From contig NW_001915188.1 of NCBI RefSeq assembly GCF_000208925.1, forward strand, positions 1 through 16,111: a DNA stretch of 16,111 nt, written 5' to 3'. Below the pieces are notes generated by a model. It was not told where the DNA came from, searched no databases, and was given only the letters and a program-made list of their open reading frames with translations. This document shows, in pieces, positions 1-8,376 of the stretch (positions are counted from its first letter, which is position 1; every line of letters starts with the position of its first letter). Both the position numbers and the translations under genes were made by a program. This DNA is from Entamoeba histolytica HM-1:IMSS. Taxonomy: Eukaryota; Evosea; Mastigamoebida; Endamoebidae.

Positions 1-230
1 GTTGTAATTTCATTTTGATGTTTTTTAAGTAAGTATTTAACCATCATTGTTTTCCCTGTTCCTGGTGTTCCATTAATAAAAAGTATTCTAGTACATGGAC
101 TTTGAATAAATACATCAATATTACTTTCAATTCCTCTTTTTTGTTCTTCTCTTCCAACAATTTCATCATCAATTAATTCAAGTGCACTTTTTTTAATTCG
201 AGCAAGTCCTAATGATACAATCTCATTCAT
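1..230 (-). CDS. ORC1/CDC6-like AAA+ ATPase, N-terminal part (cut by window edge)
   Basis: This is the first 76 codons of a minus-strand gene that continues beyond base 1. It begins at an ATG (228-230), and the same frame upstream meets a TAA (267-269) with no earlier ATG, so the start is secure. The peptide has a short leader, then an IVGREEQ segment (residues 24-30) of the kind that opens ORC1/CDC6 AAA+ domains. A hydrophobic strand follows, then a Walker A P-loop, GTPGTGKT (54-61). In eukaryotes ORC1/CDC6 ATPases bind origins and load the MCM helicase in the nucleus. The VGRE segment followed about 25 residues later by GTPGTGK is typical of that family, but Walker B, the sensors and the winged helix lie outside the window. 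Another AAA+ ATPase remains possible. Confidence 0.72.
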   Translation of the reverse strand, partial: MNEIVSLGLARIKKSALELIDDEIVGREEQKRGIESNIDVFIQSPCTRILFINGTPGTGKTMMVKYLLKKHQNEIT

Positions 231-329
231 TATTTCTGTATTATCGTTTTTGTAGTTTCTTTTTATTTAAAGTAAAACAAAAAAAAAAGAAAAATTAAAT
301 TCAGAAAAAATTCATTACGAGAAAATCAT

Positions 330-722
330 TTAGTAGAAAAATCCAAGAATTCTTCCTCCGGTATGTTTAGCTCTAGCTTCAGTATTGTCAAGAATACCAT
401 ATGATGTGGTCAAAACAAGTGCTCCAAAGTGTCTTGATGGAAGTAAGTTAGCTTCCCATTTATCAAATTCACTAAGAGTAACATTGAATCTTGGTGAAAT
501 GACAGCACATTTATTAAGTCTTCCATTTAAGTTAACAACGATCTTTCCACTTCTGTGGGTATCAACGACAGTGTAGTCAGTAATGTATTGATGTTTCATC
601 ATAACGTTCAAAAATTCACAAATAACTTTTGAAGCTGGTCTGATCATAACTTGTCTTTTACCTTGTTTTTCAGCATTGGTAATTGATTTAAGAGCATCAG
701 CAAGAACGTTAACTCTGACCAT
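330..722 (-). CDS. RPS15A: 40S ribosomal protein uS8 (S15a / Rps22)
   Basis: This 130-residue protein has the usual eukaryotic length for uS8, a small-subunit protein that binds 18S rRNA helices. It is recognisable along its whole length: [14 protein letters not shown] at the start, the [10 protein letters not shown] segment, the [16 protein letters not shown] hairpin, and a C terminus with [16 protein letters not shown] and a final FY. It starts at the ATG read 722 to 720, and the A-rich AGAAATTC just before it resembles the Entamoeba initiator. A GAACTTAAA box lies about 20 nt upstream. The 3' end is about 100 nt from the start of the ORC1/CDC6 gene on the same strand. The codons are those of a highly expressed gene. 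The gene is intact and the identification is not in doubt. Confidence 0.97.
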
Positions 723-739
723 GAATTTCTCCTGTCAAA

Positions 740-748
740 TTTAAGTTC
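740..748 (-). promoter_or_regulatory. GAACTTAAA promoter box of the uS8 gene
   Basis: Read on the minus strand this is GAACTTAAA, ending 17 nt before the start codon. It contains GAAC, the core of the known Entamoeba GAAC promoter element, fused to a TATA-like TTAAA. The same word recurs before other genes in this window. Confidence 0.6.
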
Positions 749-954
749 CTTTGTTTTTCCTAAGGGTTTTTTTTAAAAACAAATCTTATTAATTATAATT
801 TGTTTATTATAATATTTTTTATGTTATTTAATAACAAAATAATTTAATAAAAAATTTTATATTAAGAAATTATGTAGTTTAGTTAAATTATTTATTACCA
901 CAATTTAATAATTCTTTTTTTTTAAATATAAATAAAGAGGAAAGAATCATTTTA

Positions 955-1028
955 GTGTCTGTGAGGAATTGAAAGATAGGGACATCTGATATAACTGATG
1001 TTAAAAATCTTTGATTTGACTGAGACTT
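955..1028 (+). ncRNA. candidate box C/D snoRNA guiding 2'-O-methylation of LSU rRNA
   Basis: This small plus-strand unit lies in the spacer between uS8 and the cullin, both on the other strand. It has C box GTGAGGA (961-967, one mismatch to RTGATGA), D' box CTGA (986-989), C' box TGATGT (996-1001) and D box CTGA (1020-1023). The C-D' and C'-D gaps are both 18 nt. A short terminal stem pairs GTCT (957-960) with AGAC (1023-1026). The 11 nt AGATAGGGACA (974-984), ending one base before D', are the exact complement of TGTCCCTATCT. That is a universally conserved LSU rRNA stretch just upstream of the GCGAAACCACAGCC segment. The fifth base before D' pairs with the first C of CCC. As I recall, yeast snR76 acts in this segment (Cm2197). 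No target is recognised for the second guide. The mismatched C box is the main weakness. Confidence 0.68.
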
Positions 1029-1069
1029 TTTTTATATTATTAAACAAAATAAAGAAAAAAACAATTAAT

Positions 1070-3088
1070 TTAATAGAGATAATTTAACACCCCTTTTATT
1101 TTATCTCTTTCAATATATTCTTTCTCAATGAGCTTCTCAATTACGTTTTGAACAAATTGTTCGGTTGGAATAAATGGTGCTTTTTCTTTAATCACCATAT
1201 TAATCAAATCCAATTCTCTACATTTTTTCATTTTTTTCATTAACCTAACACAAACAGCTTCTCCCCAAGCACTTCGATCCTCTTTGATCTTTTCACTAGT
1301 TTTTTGTTCAGTTATTCCTAATTTTTTGTGATGACCTTGAAGAAAACTACTTGTAATATTGCCACTTGAATCAAAGATTTCGCTTTTAATTAATGCCTGG
1401 TACATAGTATAAACTTCTCCTTCATTTTTCATTTGAAAACCATCACTTTTACTAATAATTAATGCAATGGCTAATGTTGGAAGAGTTACTTTCTTTAATT
1501 CACCATTATATTTCCATTCTATTTGGGTAGTAGACATATTCATTACCCATTGAAGTTTCCTTGATTCATATTTCCTCTTATAAAAAAATTCAAAAGAATT
1601 AAGTAAATCATTCATGACAGGTGGTAATTCTATGTTTTCACTTGGTTTTAAAGGCCATGTTCCTCCAGTACCTATACTCACATCAAGAATAGTTGACCTG
1701 ATAAAATTATTAAAGTCATTTGTTAGAGATATGCTTGAGGCAATATCTGAGAACATTCTCCCAAGTTTAGTTGCATATGATACACCACTCATTTCTCTTA
1801 GTTTGTTAATTATGTTTTCTTCCATACTTGTGTTTGTAGCTTCTTTATTCAGTAACCGTTTTGCTAATAATTTTAAATACCATTCTTCAAACACATCTTT
1901 ATCTTGTAAATAATTACTTAATTCAAGTACTTCTACAGAACTATAATTTAATGTTGGTTGTAAACAAGTAGAATGGGAGTAGTGTTTTCTTAATAAGTCA
2001 TGTAAATAAAGGGCAATATACATTGCATTATTTGGTGTATTTTTATGAGGAACTGAAGACATAATATTTTTCAGAGTGATTTGAGCAGTTTGAATAAAAG
2101 ACAAATCGTTATGAAACAGATCAAGTGATTTATTAACACACCTTAAAATATCAACTAATTTTTCTATCCAACCATTTCTATCACCAGTGAAATTATCAAG
2201 TTTTTTATAGGCTATAGATAAAATCCATTTAGCATAAATTCCTCTTAATTTTTCTAAGAGAGAAGAGTCAATAGCTCGTTTGCATCCATTAAAAATCATT
2301 TCTACAAGATCATTTTCTTTATCTAATCCTTGTAATAATAATTGACTAACACAATCACTTTTTTTTAGCCATATGTCGTTTAATATCTTTTTTGCTCTTA
2401 CTTTTGTTGTATTTTCTAGTGAAACCCATACCCGTTCTTCTTCTATTTTTTCCATAATCGTGACTTGTTCTAAAAAATCTCTTTGAGAATATTTCAAGAG
2501 AGAGCTAGAATGTAACTCAAAGTCTTTAATATATTCATCTTCAAATATTTCATAATTTTCTCTAGATGCTTGAGATGTTGCACCAAGAGATAATAAACAG
2601 TCTCTAAATGTACATAAAAATGACTGGTCTATTTTTGATTGACGAATTTCATTTAAATAAGAGAGACATTCACTAATAATTTCAAAACTATTTGGTTTAA
2701 AAACTAATTCTTTCCAGATACGTTTACCAGAATCAATAATTGATTCATGAAGATAATATGTTGTAAGATATTTACAAATTTTTTCCATTTTCTTTAAAGC
2801 ATGTTCATATTTTAAATATTCTTGAATATATAAGTTTGTAATTGGCTTTACTGACATTTTACAACAAATAGACTCACAAAAATGATTAAGAAATAGAATG
2901 AGATTAGAGTATAATGTTTTCCATAATTCTCCTGGTGCAATCGATATAACATAAACAAAATGATACAGTTCCATTTCAGATATTTTTGTAGGTTCAGAAG
3001 AAAATAACAAGACCAAGTTAGAATCAATAAATTTCCATAATTTATTATATTCAGTTGTACTTAAAGCTTTAGGAGACAATAAGGTCAT
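1070..3088 (-). CDS. cullin (scaffold of a cullin-RING ubiquitin ligase)
   Basis: This is a 672-residue cullin, somewhat short against the usual 740-780. Cullins hold a substrate adaptor at the N terminus and RBX1 plus a charged E2 at the C terminus, giving a modular ubiquitin ligase. The N-terminal helical repeats include YIKDFELHSSSLLKYSQRDF (187-205) and MEKIEEERVW (212-221). The signature DVFEEWYLKLLAKRLLNK is at 398-415, followed by a cullin-homology region with TWPL (477-480). The C-terminal winged helix ends in LNYLY, close to the family's YLA. The neddylation site appears kept: VRLMKKMKK corresponds to IVRIMKxRK, making Lys618 the probable NEDD8 acceptor. The start is the first ATG after an in-frame TAA nine nt upstream. 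No clear GAAC box lies close, so its promoter may sit in the small ORF upstream. The class (CUL1, 3 or 4 type) cannot be settled by eye. Confidence 0.9.
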   Translation of the reverse strand: MTLLSPKALSTTEYNKLWKFIDSNLVLLFSSEPTKISEMELYHFVYVISIAPGELWKTLYSNLILFLNHFCESICCKMSVKPITNLYIQEYLKYEHALKKMEKICKYLTTYYLHESIIDSGKRIWKELVFKPNSFEIISECLSYLNEIRQSKIDQSFLCTFRDCLLSLGATSQASRENYEIFEDEYIKDFELHSSSLLKYSQRDFLEQVTIMEKIEEERVWVSLENTTKVRAKKILNDIWLKKSDCVSQLLLQGLDKENDLVEMIFNGCKRAIDSSLLEKLRGIYAKWILSIAYKKLDNFTGDRNGWIEKLVDILRCVNKSLDLFHNDLSFIQTAQITLKNIMSSVPHKNTPNNAMYIALYLHDLLRKHYSHSTCLQPTLNYSSVEVLELSNYLQDKDVFEEWYLKLLAKRLLNKEATNTSMEENIINKLREMSGVSYATKLGRMFSDIASSISLTNDFNNFIRSTILDVSIGTGGTWPLKPSENIELPPVMNDLLNSFEFFYKRKYESRKLQWVMNMSTTQIEWKYNGELKKVTLPTLAIALIISKSDGFQMKNEGEVYTMYQALIKSEIFDSSGNITSSFLQGHHKKLGITEQKTSEKIKEDRSAWGEAVCVRLMKKMKKCRELDLINMVIKEKAPFIPTEQFVQNVIEKLIEKEYIERDKIKGVLNYLY

Positions 3089-3136
3089 ATAGTGTTACTT
3101 AGATTCAATCACAATCTTATTTTCAATATCAATTTC

Positions 3137-3325
3137 TCACTTTGTTTTGCTTTCAATCCTTTCATCTTTTTCGTTTTGACTGAATAACAATAAATCACTA
3201 ACTATAACAGTATTATTTGTAGATTCCATCTTTTTTCTAAAAATTGTTTCAAACTGTTTGTCAGTCATTTCACCTTCTATCACTTTCTTCATCAAATCAG
3301 ATAATCTTAGTGGATTATTTTTCAT
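3137..3325 (-). CDS. 62-residue ORF of unknown function, in frame upstream of the cullin
   Basis: This ATG-started reading frame encodes a charged, mostly helical-looking peptide with Lys/Glu-rich ends (MKNNPLRLSDLMKKVIEGEM at the start, ESKTK at the end). I do not recognise it. An AACTTAAAA box (3334-3342, minus strand) lies just before its ATG, at the place where other genes here carry GAACTTAAA, which supports transcription from this point. It shares its frame with the cullin, separated by 16 codons that contain a TAA, plus its own TGA stop. It could be an independent small gene, an upstream ORF in the cullin mRNA, or a first exon joined by an intron that I could not identify. No GTTTGT...TAG intron of Entamoeba type is visible. 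Confidence 0.4.
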   Translation of the reverse strand: MKNNPLRLSDLMKKVIEGEMTDKQFETIFRKKMESTNNTVIVSDLLLFSQNEKDERIESKTK

Positions 3326-3440
3326 TTGTACTATTTTAAGTTTTTTTTTTTAACAACCAAATTGTTTAATTCTGAACCAACAAAACAATTTTTAATAGAA
3401 AAAAAACTATTTTTAACTAAAACAAAAAGAATAAGATAAA

Positions 3441-3449
3441 AACTTAAAA
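3441..3449 (+). promoter_or_regulatory. AACTTAAAA promoter box of the LRR-PP2C gene
   Basis: AACTTAAAA lies 15 nt before the ATG at 3465. It matches the GAACTTAAA word seen before uS8 and APC2 except that the leading G is A. The 139-nt spacer it sits in is shared with the divergent 62-codon ORF, which has its own copy of the box on the other strand. Confidence 0.45.
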
Positions 3450-3464
3450 ATCAGTTTTAAAGGA

Positions 3465-6050
3465 ATGGCTGAGAAAACTGAAACGAAGATTGTTAAACAT
3501 GCAAAGAACTTAACAGAATTTCCACAAGAAGAAGTAAAGAAAGAATTAAAGACTGTTGTTTTAATAGATGTATCAATGAACCGTATTCAAGAAATTCCAT
3601 CACAAATTAATTCAATACCAAAACTACAAAAATTTCGAGGAAATGATAATATGATTAAAACACTTCCAAGTCAAATAAATATTCCTAGTCTTAAGACTTT
3701 AGACTTATCAAGTAATCATTTAAAAAGATTTTGTAAATCAATTAAATTAACGTCACTTACAGAAATTAATTTATCTATTAACCAAATAACAAAAATTGAT
3801 GATGACTTTGGTTCATTACATGCTTTAAGATTTATGGATTTATCAATTAACCGAATTCAAAGTGTACCAAAACATTTATCCAAATTAACTAGTCTTACAT
3901 TTATTGATATTTCTAATAATTTATTAACATCATTCCCAACTCCTTTATTAGAACTTTCATCATTAATAGTATTGAAAGTAAAAGAAAATAAAATTACAAC
4001 TATTCCAAATGGTATGTCTAAAATGAGTAATTTACAAATTCTTGATATTTCGAATAATAAGATAGATAAAATTACACCATCATTATGTAAATTAACTAAA
4101 TTATCTGTACTCGATGTTAGTGCTAACCCAATTAATGAAATTAATGATCAAATTCAAAATTTAACTACAATTAAAGAAATTGATATTTCTTATTCTCCAT
4201 TAAAAACATTACCTAAATCATTTATGTCTCTTGTTGGACTTCGTAAATTAACATTACAACATACATCAGTTAAAGTACCACCAGCTGGTCTTCAAAAATT
4301 TACAAAAGTTTCAGAACTTAATTTATCTAATGGAGAATTTGAAAAAGTTACAGAATTACCATGTTCAGGAGATATAGATTTAAGTTGTAATCAAATTGTT
4401 GAACTTGATTTACCAGACATGGAATATTCAATTCATAAATTAAATCTTGGACAAAATAGATTAAAAGACTTTCCTAACATTAAATGTTTAAGAGAAATTA
4501 AAACATTAATTCTTCAAAAAAATATGCTTGGAAGTATTCCATTAGAAATGTTTACTGGAACTTCATTAACAGCATTAGATTTATCTTCTAATTCATTTAA
4601 TGCATTCCCAATGTCTATTACAACTTGTACTAATTTAGTAGTATTAAATATGTCAAATAATTATTTAGATTCATTACCAGATATTTCATATAGTTGTTTC
4701 GCTAAATTAGAAGCATTATTATTAGGAATTAATATTATTGATAGATTACCAGAAACAATGAATGAATTAACTAATTTGACAACGTTACATCTTGAACATA
4801 ATAAATTATCAAAAATTCCTGAATCATTATTCTCTATGACTAAATTAGTAGAACTTTTCTTAAATTGTAATCAAATTCCAGAATTACCAGAGAAATTTTC
4901 ATTATTAACTAATTTAGAAATTCTTGAATTAAGTTGTAATTATATTAAAGAAATTACACCAATTGTTAATTTAGTTGGAGTAAAAGATCTTGATCTTTCA
5001 ACTAATCAAATTGAAAAATGTCCATCAGATTTATGTGGAATGACTTCATTAAGATCATTAGATTTGTCATATAATGGAGATTATTCAAGCACAGAAAATT
5101 TCCCAATGTTCTTTACTTCTGCATTAACTCGTTTAACTAATTTCCATTGTACTATGAATGATAAAGTTAAATTAAATAAATTCTCCTCTTCTTTAAAAAC
5201 ACCTATTACTGGACCTGTTATTTTTACATCTCAAACACCACTTGAACATTTTTCATTAGGAAAACCAAATTCAATGAGATTTAATTCTGTTGCTATTTCT
5301 AATGATACATTTAGTGTTGGAAGTTCAGAAATGTGTGGAAATAGAGATCAAATGGAAGATGCATTAATTATTGTTGAGAACTTTACTGCTGGTGGTGTTC
5401 ATTTAGTTGGATTATTTGATGGACATGGAGGAGCAGAAAGTAGTAATTTTGTTGCATGTCATTTTGCACGTATTTTGAAGAAACATTTAATGACTGAAAA
5501 TAATTTAGGAATTGATGCTGCTCTTATTGAAACATTTAATGAATTATCAAATGAAGTTAATAAAAAAGAGTTTAATGATGGAACTACTGCATGTGTATTA
5601 TTAGTAACACCAAATGAATATTATACTGCACATGTAGGAGATTCACGTGCTATTGTTGTTAGAAAACAAGATTATGAACAATTAACTGAAGATGATAAAG
5701 CATATAATGAACATGAAATTCAACGAGTTGTTGATGTTGGTGGATATATTACTAAAGGAAGAGTTAATGGAGTTTTAGCCATCACAAGATCTATTGGTGA
5801 TGTAAGATTCCAACCATTTGTATCATCTGAACCACATGTAAACAGATATGTTAGAAGAAAAGATACTGATATGTGTATTGTTTTAGGATGTGATGGTGTA
5901 TGGGATGTATTGTCTAATAGCAAAGTAGCTGATATTTGTAGAAAGAAAGAAGGAACAAAAAGAATGTCTGAAATTGCAGGTTATATAAGAGATATGGCAT
6001 ATATTCTTGGTTCTGAAGATAATATTTCATGTGTTGTTTGCCATTTCTAA
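3465..6050 (+). CDS. leucine-rich repeat protein with C-terminal PP2C phosphatase domain
   Basis: This 861-residue intronless protein has two parts. Residues about 30-545 are a long run of LRRs (pattern LxxLxxLDLSxNxIxxxP), of the Ras-suppressor/adenylate-cyclase type. Residues about 612-861 are a PPM/PP2C serine/threonine phosphatase. The phosphatase motifs are all present: R627 with MED (630-632), DGHGG (652-656), GDSR (725-728), RSIGD (775-779), CDGVWD (809-814) and SEDN (850-853). The expected metal-binding acids E631, D652, D810 and D852 are therefore kept, so activity with Mg/Mn is expected. There is no signal peptide or membrane segment, so it is probably cytosolic or peripheral to membranes. 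LRR-PP2C pairing resembles PHLPP and the LRR-PP2C part of fungal adenylate cyclase, but no PH or cyclase domain is present. The substrate is unknown. Confidence 0.95.
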   Translation: MAEKTETKIVKHAKNLTEFPQEEVKKELKTVVLIDVSMNRIQEIPSQINSIPKLQKFRGNDNMIKTLPSQINIPSLKTLDLSSNHLKRFCKSIKLTSLTEINLSINQITKIDDDFGSLHALRFMDLSINRIQSVPKHLSKLTSLTFIDISNNLLTSFPTPLLELSSLIVLKVKENKITTIPNGMSKMSNLQILDISNNKIDKITPSLCKLTKLSVLDVSANPINEINDQIQNLTTIKEIDISYSPLKTLPKSFMSLVGLRKLTLQHTSVKVPPAGLQKFTKVSELNLSNGEFEKVTELPCSGDIDLSCNQIVELDLPDMEYSIHKLNLGQNRLKDFPNIKCLREIKTLILQKNMLGSIPLEMFTGTSLTALDLSSNSFNAFPMSITTCTNLVVLNMSNNYLDSLPDISYSCFAKLEALLLGINIIDRLPETMNELTNLTTLHLEHNKLSKIPESLFSMTKLVELFLNCNQIPELPEKFSLLTNLEILELSCNYIKEITPIVNLVGVKDLDLSTNQIEKCPSDLCGMTSLRSLDLSYNGDYSSTENFPMFFTSALTRLTNFHCTMNDKVKLNKFSSSLKTPITGPVIFTSQTPLEHFSLGKPNSMRFNSVAISNDTFSVGSSEMCGNRDQMEDALIIVENFTAGGVHLVGLFDGHGGAESSNFVACHFARILKKHLMTENNLGIDAALIETFNELSNEVNKKEFNDGTTACVLLVTPNEYYTAHVGDSRAIVVRKQDYEQLTEDDKAYNEHEIQRVVDVGGYITKGRVNGVLAITRSIGDVRFQPFVSSEPHVNRYVRRKDTDMCIVLGCDGVWDVLSNSKVADICRKKEGTKRMSEIAGYIRDMAYILGSEDNISCVVCHF

Positions 6051-6069
6051 CTCTATTAGAGAAGAGTTA
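6048..6069 (+). other. short inverted repeat over the LRR-PP2C stop codon
   Basis: TAACTCT (6048-6054) and AGAGTTA (6063-6069) are perfect 7-nt complements around an 8-nt loop, and the left arm contains the stop codon. In RNA this would be a small 3'-end hairpin. It may be chance, and no function is claimed. Confidence 0.3.
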
Positions 6070-6825
6070 TTGACACTAATAAAAGGCATAATTGATTTTT
6101 ACTTGAAACTTTCTTTTGTAATTCTTTTTTTCTTAACTTTCATATCAAAATGAATGAAAATTGTATGTAATATATAACAAGTTTTAAGCATTTTTTTGTT
6201 ATTAATTTAAATTAAAAAAGTTAATATTTGTGTGGAAAAACAAACAACCAAAACTCTGAGAAAAGTTAGAAATGAATTTTTGCGAAACTATTCATTCTAT
6301 TTTAAAGACTTGTTTATTTTATTTTTATTCTATTAAACATAAATAACGGGTATTTTTTGTATTTATGTTAATTACAATTTTCTCTTAATCTTTTCTAAAT
6401 AACGTAATGTGACTAAATCCAAAATAAATTAAATAAAAAGATATTGTCTATTCTATACTCCAGCATTTCTATTTATCATTTTTAATAAAATATTACATTA
6501 CTATGAAATTAAGTTTTATTTATTGCAAATTTTACTATTATTTCTTATTTAAAACAATCCTTTTTCAAATAGACATTAACAATAAAAAAACAATACCAAT
6601 ACCATTTTGTTCATGACTATTTTTATATATTTTATTGTTAATTCATTCTACAATATCAATAGGATTTATAATTAGTTAAAATGAAAAAAAGTGATGATTT
6701 AGTTAATAAAAAAATAAGACAATGTGATGATTAATACAAAATTGTTGTCATCTTTTATTGAATCAATAAAAAAGAATAAAAACAAAAATATGACCTCACG
6801 AGAGTGAATTATGATGTAATTAAAT
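6051..6825. other. 775-nt spacer between convergent genes, no gene seen
   Basis: The spacer lies between the 3' ends of the LRR-PP2C gene (plus) and grainin 1 (minus). It is very A+T-rich and has no convincing ORF, tRNA or snoRNA. Two GTGATGATT words occur 33 nt apart (6691 and 6724). They match a snoRNA C box, but no CTGA D box follows. One exact TATTCTATT (6326-6334) matches the URE3 motif but lies 3' of both genes. The region presumably holds both 3' UTRs and polyadenylation signals. Confidence 0.6.
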
Positions 6826-7473
6826 TTAAGCGTCATCCATCAACATCAATGTTAAGTTCATAAACTTAGAGAAAGTTGCTCTGTTAAAGTCACCTTGAGC
6901 TTGTTTAAAACCATGTTGATAAATGGTTCTGATTTGTCCAAGATAAGCAGCACAACTAATGAATTGGGAGATTTGAATCTTCTTAGTAAGAAGACCCTTT
7001 CCACATAATTGAATCAAAATCTTACATGCTTTCATATTAAGATCAAATCCAAGTTCTGGAAGTGCAGCATAGATTTCTTGTTCATCAAGATTTCCACTTT
7101 TATCCTTATCAAATTTAGTGAAAACAGCAGTAGCTAATTTAACAAATTTCATTAATGCAAGATATTCATAAAATCCAATTGATCCTGACAAATCAACATC
7201 AAAAATTCTCATTAAGTGTCTGCATGCATTCTCATCTAATTTAATTCCTCCTGGGAATTTAGCTTTCTTTAATTCATCAAGTTCAAGTGATCCTGACTTA
7301 TCTTTGTCAGTCTTAACAAAGAAGTCTTGAAGTTCTTTAAATTCAGTTCCTGAAATTGAGGTAGCAAGTGGATACCACCATTCTCTTTGGATTAATGGAT
7401 CAGCTTGATATGCAGCAGTGATATGTTGAGCAACCCAGGCATCAGCAGCAGCTTGAATAGCAAACAAAGACAT
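6826..7473 (-). CDS. grainin-type EF-hand calcium-binding protein (grainin 1-like)
   Basis: This 215-residue protein has three canonical 12-residue EF-hand loops: 56-67 (DKDKSGSLELDE), 92-103 (DVDLSGSIGFYE) and 122-133 (DKDKSGNLDEQE). One or two degenerate hands follow in the C-terminal part. This layout fits the penta-EF-hand type. Grainins are Entamoeba calcium-binding proteins found in cytoplasmic granules and thought to act in Ca-dependent granule discharge or endocytosis. The start MSLFAIQAAADA is shared with the divergent paralogue at 7735, which supports this ATG. No signal peptide is evident. The codons (GGA, AGA, CCA, ATT) and higher G+C suggest strong expression. The numbering of the two grainins is assigned by resemblance only. 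Confidence 0.9.
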   Translation of the reverse strand: MSLFAIQAAADAWVAQHITAAYQADPLIQREWWYPLATSISGTEFKELQDFFVKTDKDKSGSLELDELKKAKFPGGIKLDENACRHLMRIFDVDLSGSIGFYEYLALMKFVKLATAVFTKFDKDKSGNLDEQEIYAALPELGFDLNMKACKILIQLCGKGLLTKKIQISQFISCAAYLGQIRTIYQHGFKQAQGDFNRATFSKFMNLTLMLMDDA

Positions 7474-7734
7474 TGAAGATTTGAATAAACTTAATGAGAT
7501 GATAACTTAAAAAACAGAGAACTAGTAACGAAACATCCAAGATCGTCAATTTTTCCTTTCGAGAAGAATCGTTTTTGAGTATTAGAAGATTCTAATTTGA
7601 TGAATGAAATAGTTTTTATAGAACTCCCGATTTTTTGTGCAATTTATAGTTAATAAAAAGTAGAAGTTTTCCTGAAAACAATAAACTGTAGATACTAAAA
7701 TTGAAAAGTTCTGAACTTGAAAATCAAATTCTCA
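7474..7734. promoter_or_regulatory. divergent promoter region of the two grainin genes
   Basis: These 261 nt separate two start codons that point away from each other. On the plus strand there are three GAAC words (7519, 7621, 7713). The last, GAACTTGAAA, ends 12 nt before the grainin 2-like ATG. Both genes are immediately preceded by a matching stretch, TCAAATYYTCAATG when read toward each gene, which probably marks the initiator. No ORF is seen. Confidence 0.55.
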
Positions 7735-8376
7735 ATGTCTTTGTTTGCTATCCAAGCTGCTGCTGATGCTTTTGTCACCCAAATGATTCAAGCTGCTGTT
7801 AACTCTGATCCAAATCTCAAGTTCCAATGGTGGTTCCCATTAGTTGAAAGATTAGATGCTAAAGATTTACAAAACCTTCAATCATGGTTTATTAGTGTTG
7901 ATAAGGATAAATCTGGAACTCTTGAAATTGGAGAATTAAAGAAAGCTAAATTCCCAGGAGGAATTAAAGTTGACGATAAAACAATAAAGAGATTAATGAG
8001 AGTCTTTGATATTGATATGTCAGGATCAATTGGATTCTTTGAATTCCTTGCTTTATGGAATTTCATGAACCTTTGTAATGAAACATTTAAACACTTTGAT
8101 GCTGATAAAAGTGGAAGTCTTGATGTCAATGAATTAATCAAAGCTCTTCCAATGCTTGGATTCAATTGCAATAAGAGATCAGTTGATGTCTTATTGAAAA
8201 TGAACGGTTCATCATTGGGATCTAAGAAAGTTTCAAAGAACCAATTCATTAGTACTGCTGCTTATCTTGGACAATGCAGAAGTATTTACCAAAAGACTTT
8301 CAATATGAAGAGAGAAGAAATTGATAATGCTGAATTCGATAAGTTCGTTAATTTAGTTCTTGCACTTTCAGGCTAA
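7735..8376 (+). CDS. grainin-type EF-hand calcium-binding protein (grainin 2-like)
   Basis: This 213-residue paralogue of the divergent grainin gene has its start at the ATG of MSLFAIQAAADA. The reading frame is open six codons further upstream, but only from a TTG, which is not a credible start. The EF-hand loops are at about 56-67 (DKDKSGTLEIGE), 92-103 (DIDMSGSIGFFE) and 122-133 (DADKSGSLDVNE), all with the expected acidic and Gly positions, and a degenerate C-terminal region follows. Position 11 of loop 1 is Gly where grainin 1 has Asp, but the final Glu is kept. The proposed role is calcium binding in granules, as for its neighbour. The ELKKAKFPGGIK segment after loop 1 is encoded by identical DNA in both genes. 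TAATT, a known Entamoeba polyadenylation-type word, overlaps the stop codon. Confidence 0.9.
   Translation: MSLFAIQAAADAFVTQMIQAAVNSDPNLKFQWWFPLVERLDAKDLQNLQSWFISVDKDKSGTLEIGELKKAKFPGGIKVDDKTIKRLMRVFDIDMSGSIGFFEFLALWNFMNLCNETFKHFDADKSGSLDVNELIKALPMLGFNCNKRSVDVLLKMNGSSLGSKKVSKNQFISTAAYLGQCRSIYQKTFNMKREEIDNAEFDKFVNLVLALSG

Noticed and set aside
1614..1913. 99-codon plus-strand ORF inside the cullin
   Set aside because: It is an antisense shadow of a strongly supported gene.
3089..3136. Intron joining the 62-codon ORF to the cullin
   Set aside because: There is no GTTTGT donor with a TAG acceptor, and the visible GTGAGA...AAG option breaks the frame.
6691..6730. Two exact C-box-like GTGATGA words
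   Set aside because: No D box follows at a suitable distance, so this is more likely a short chance repeat.
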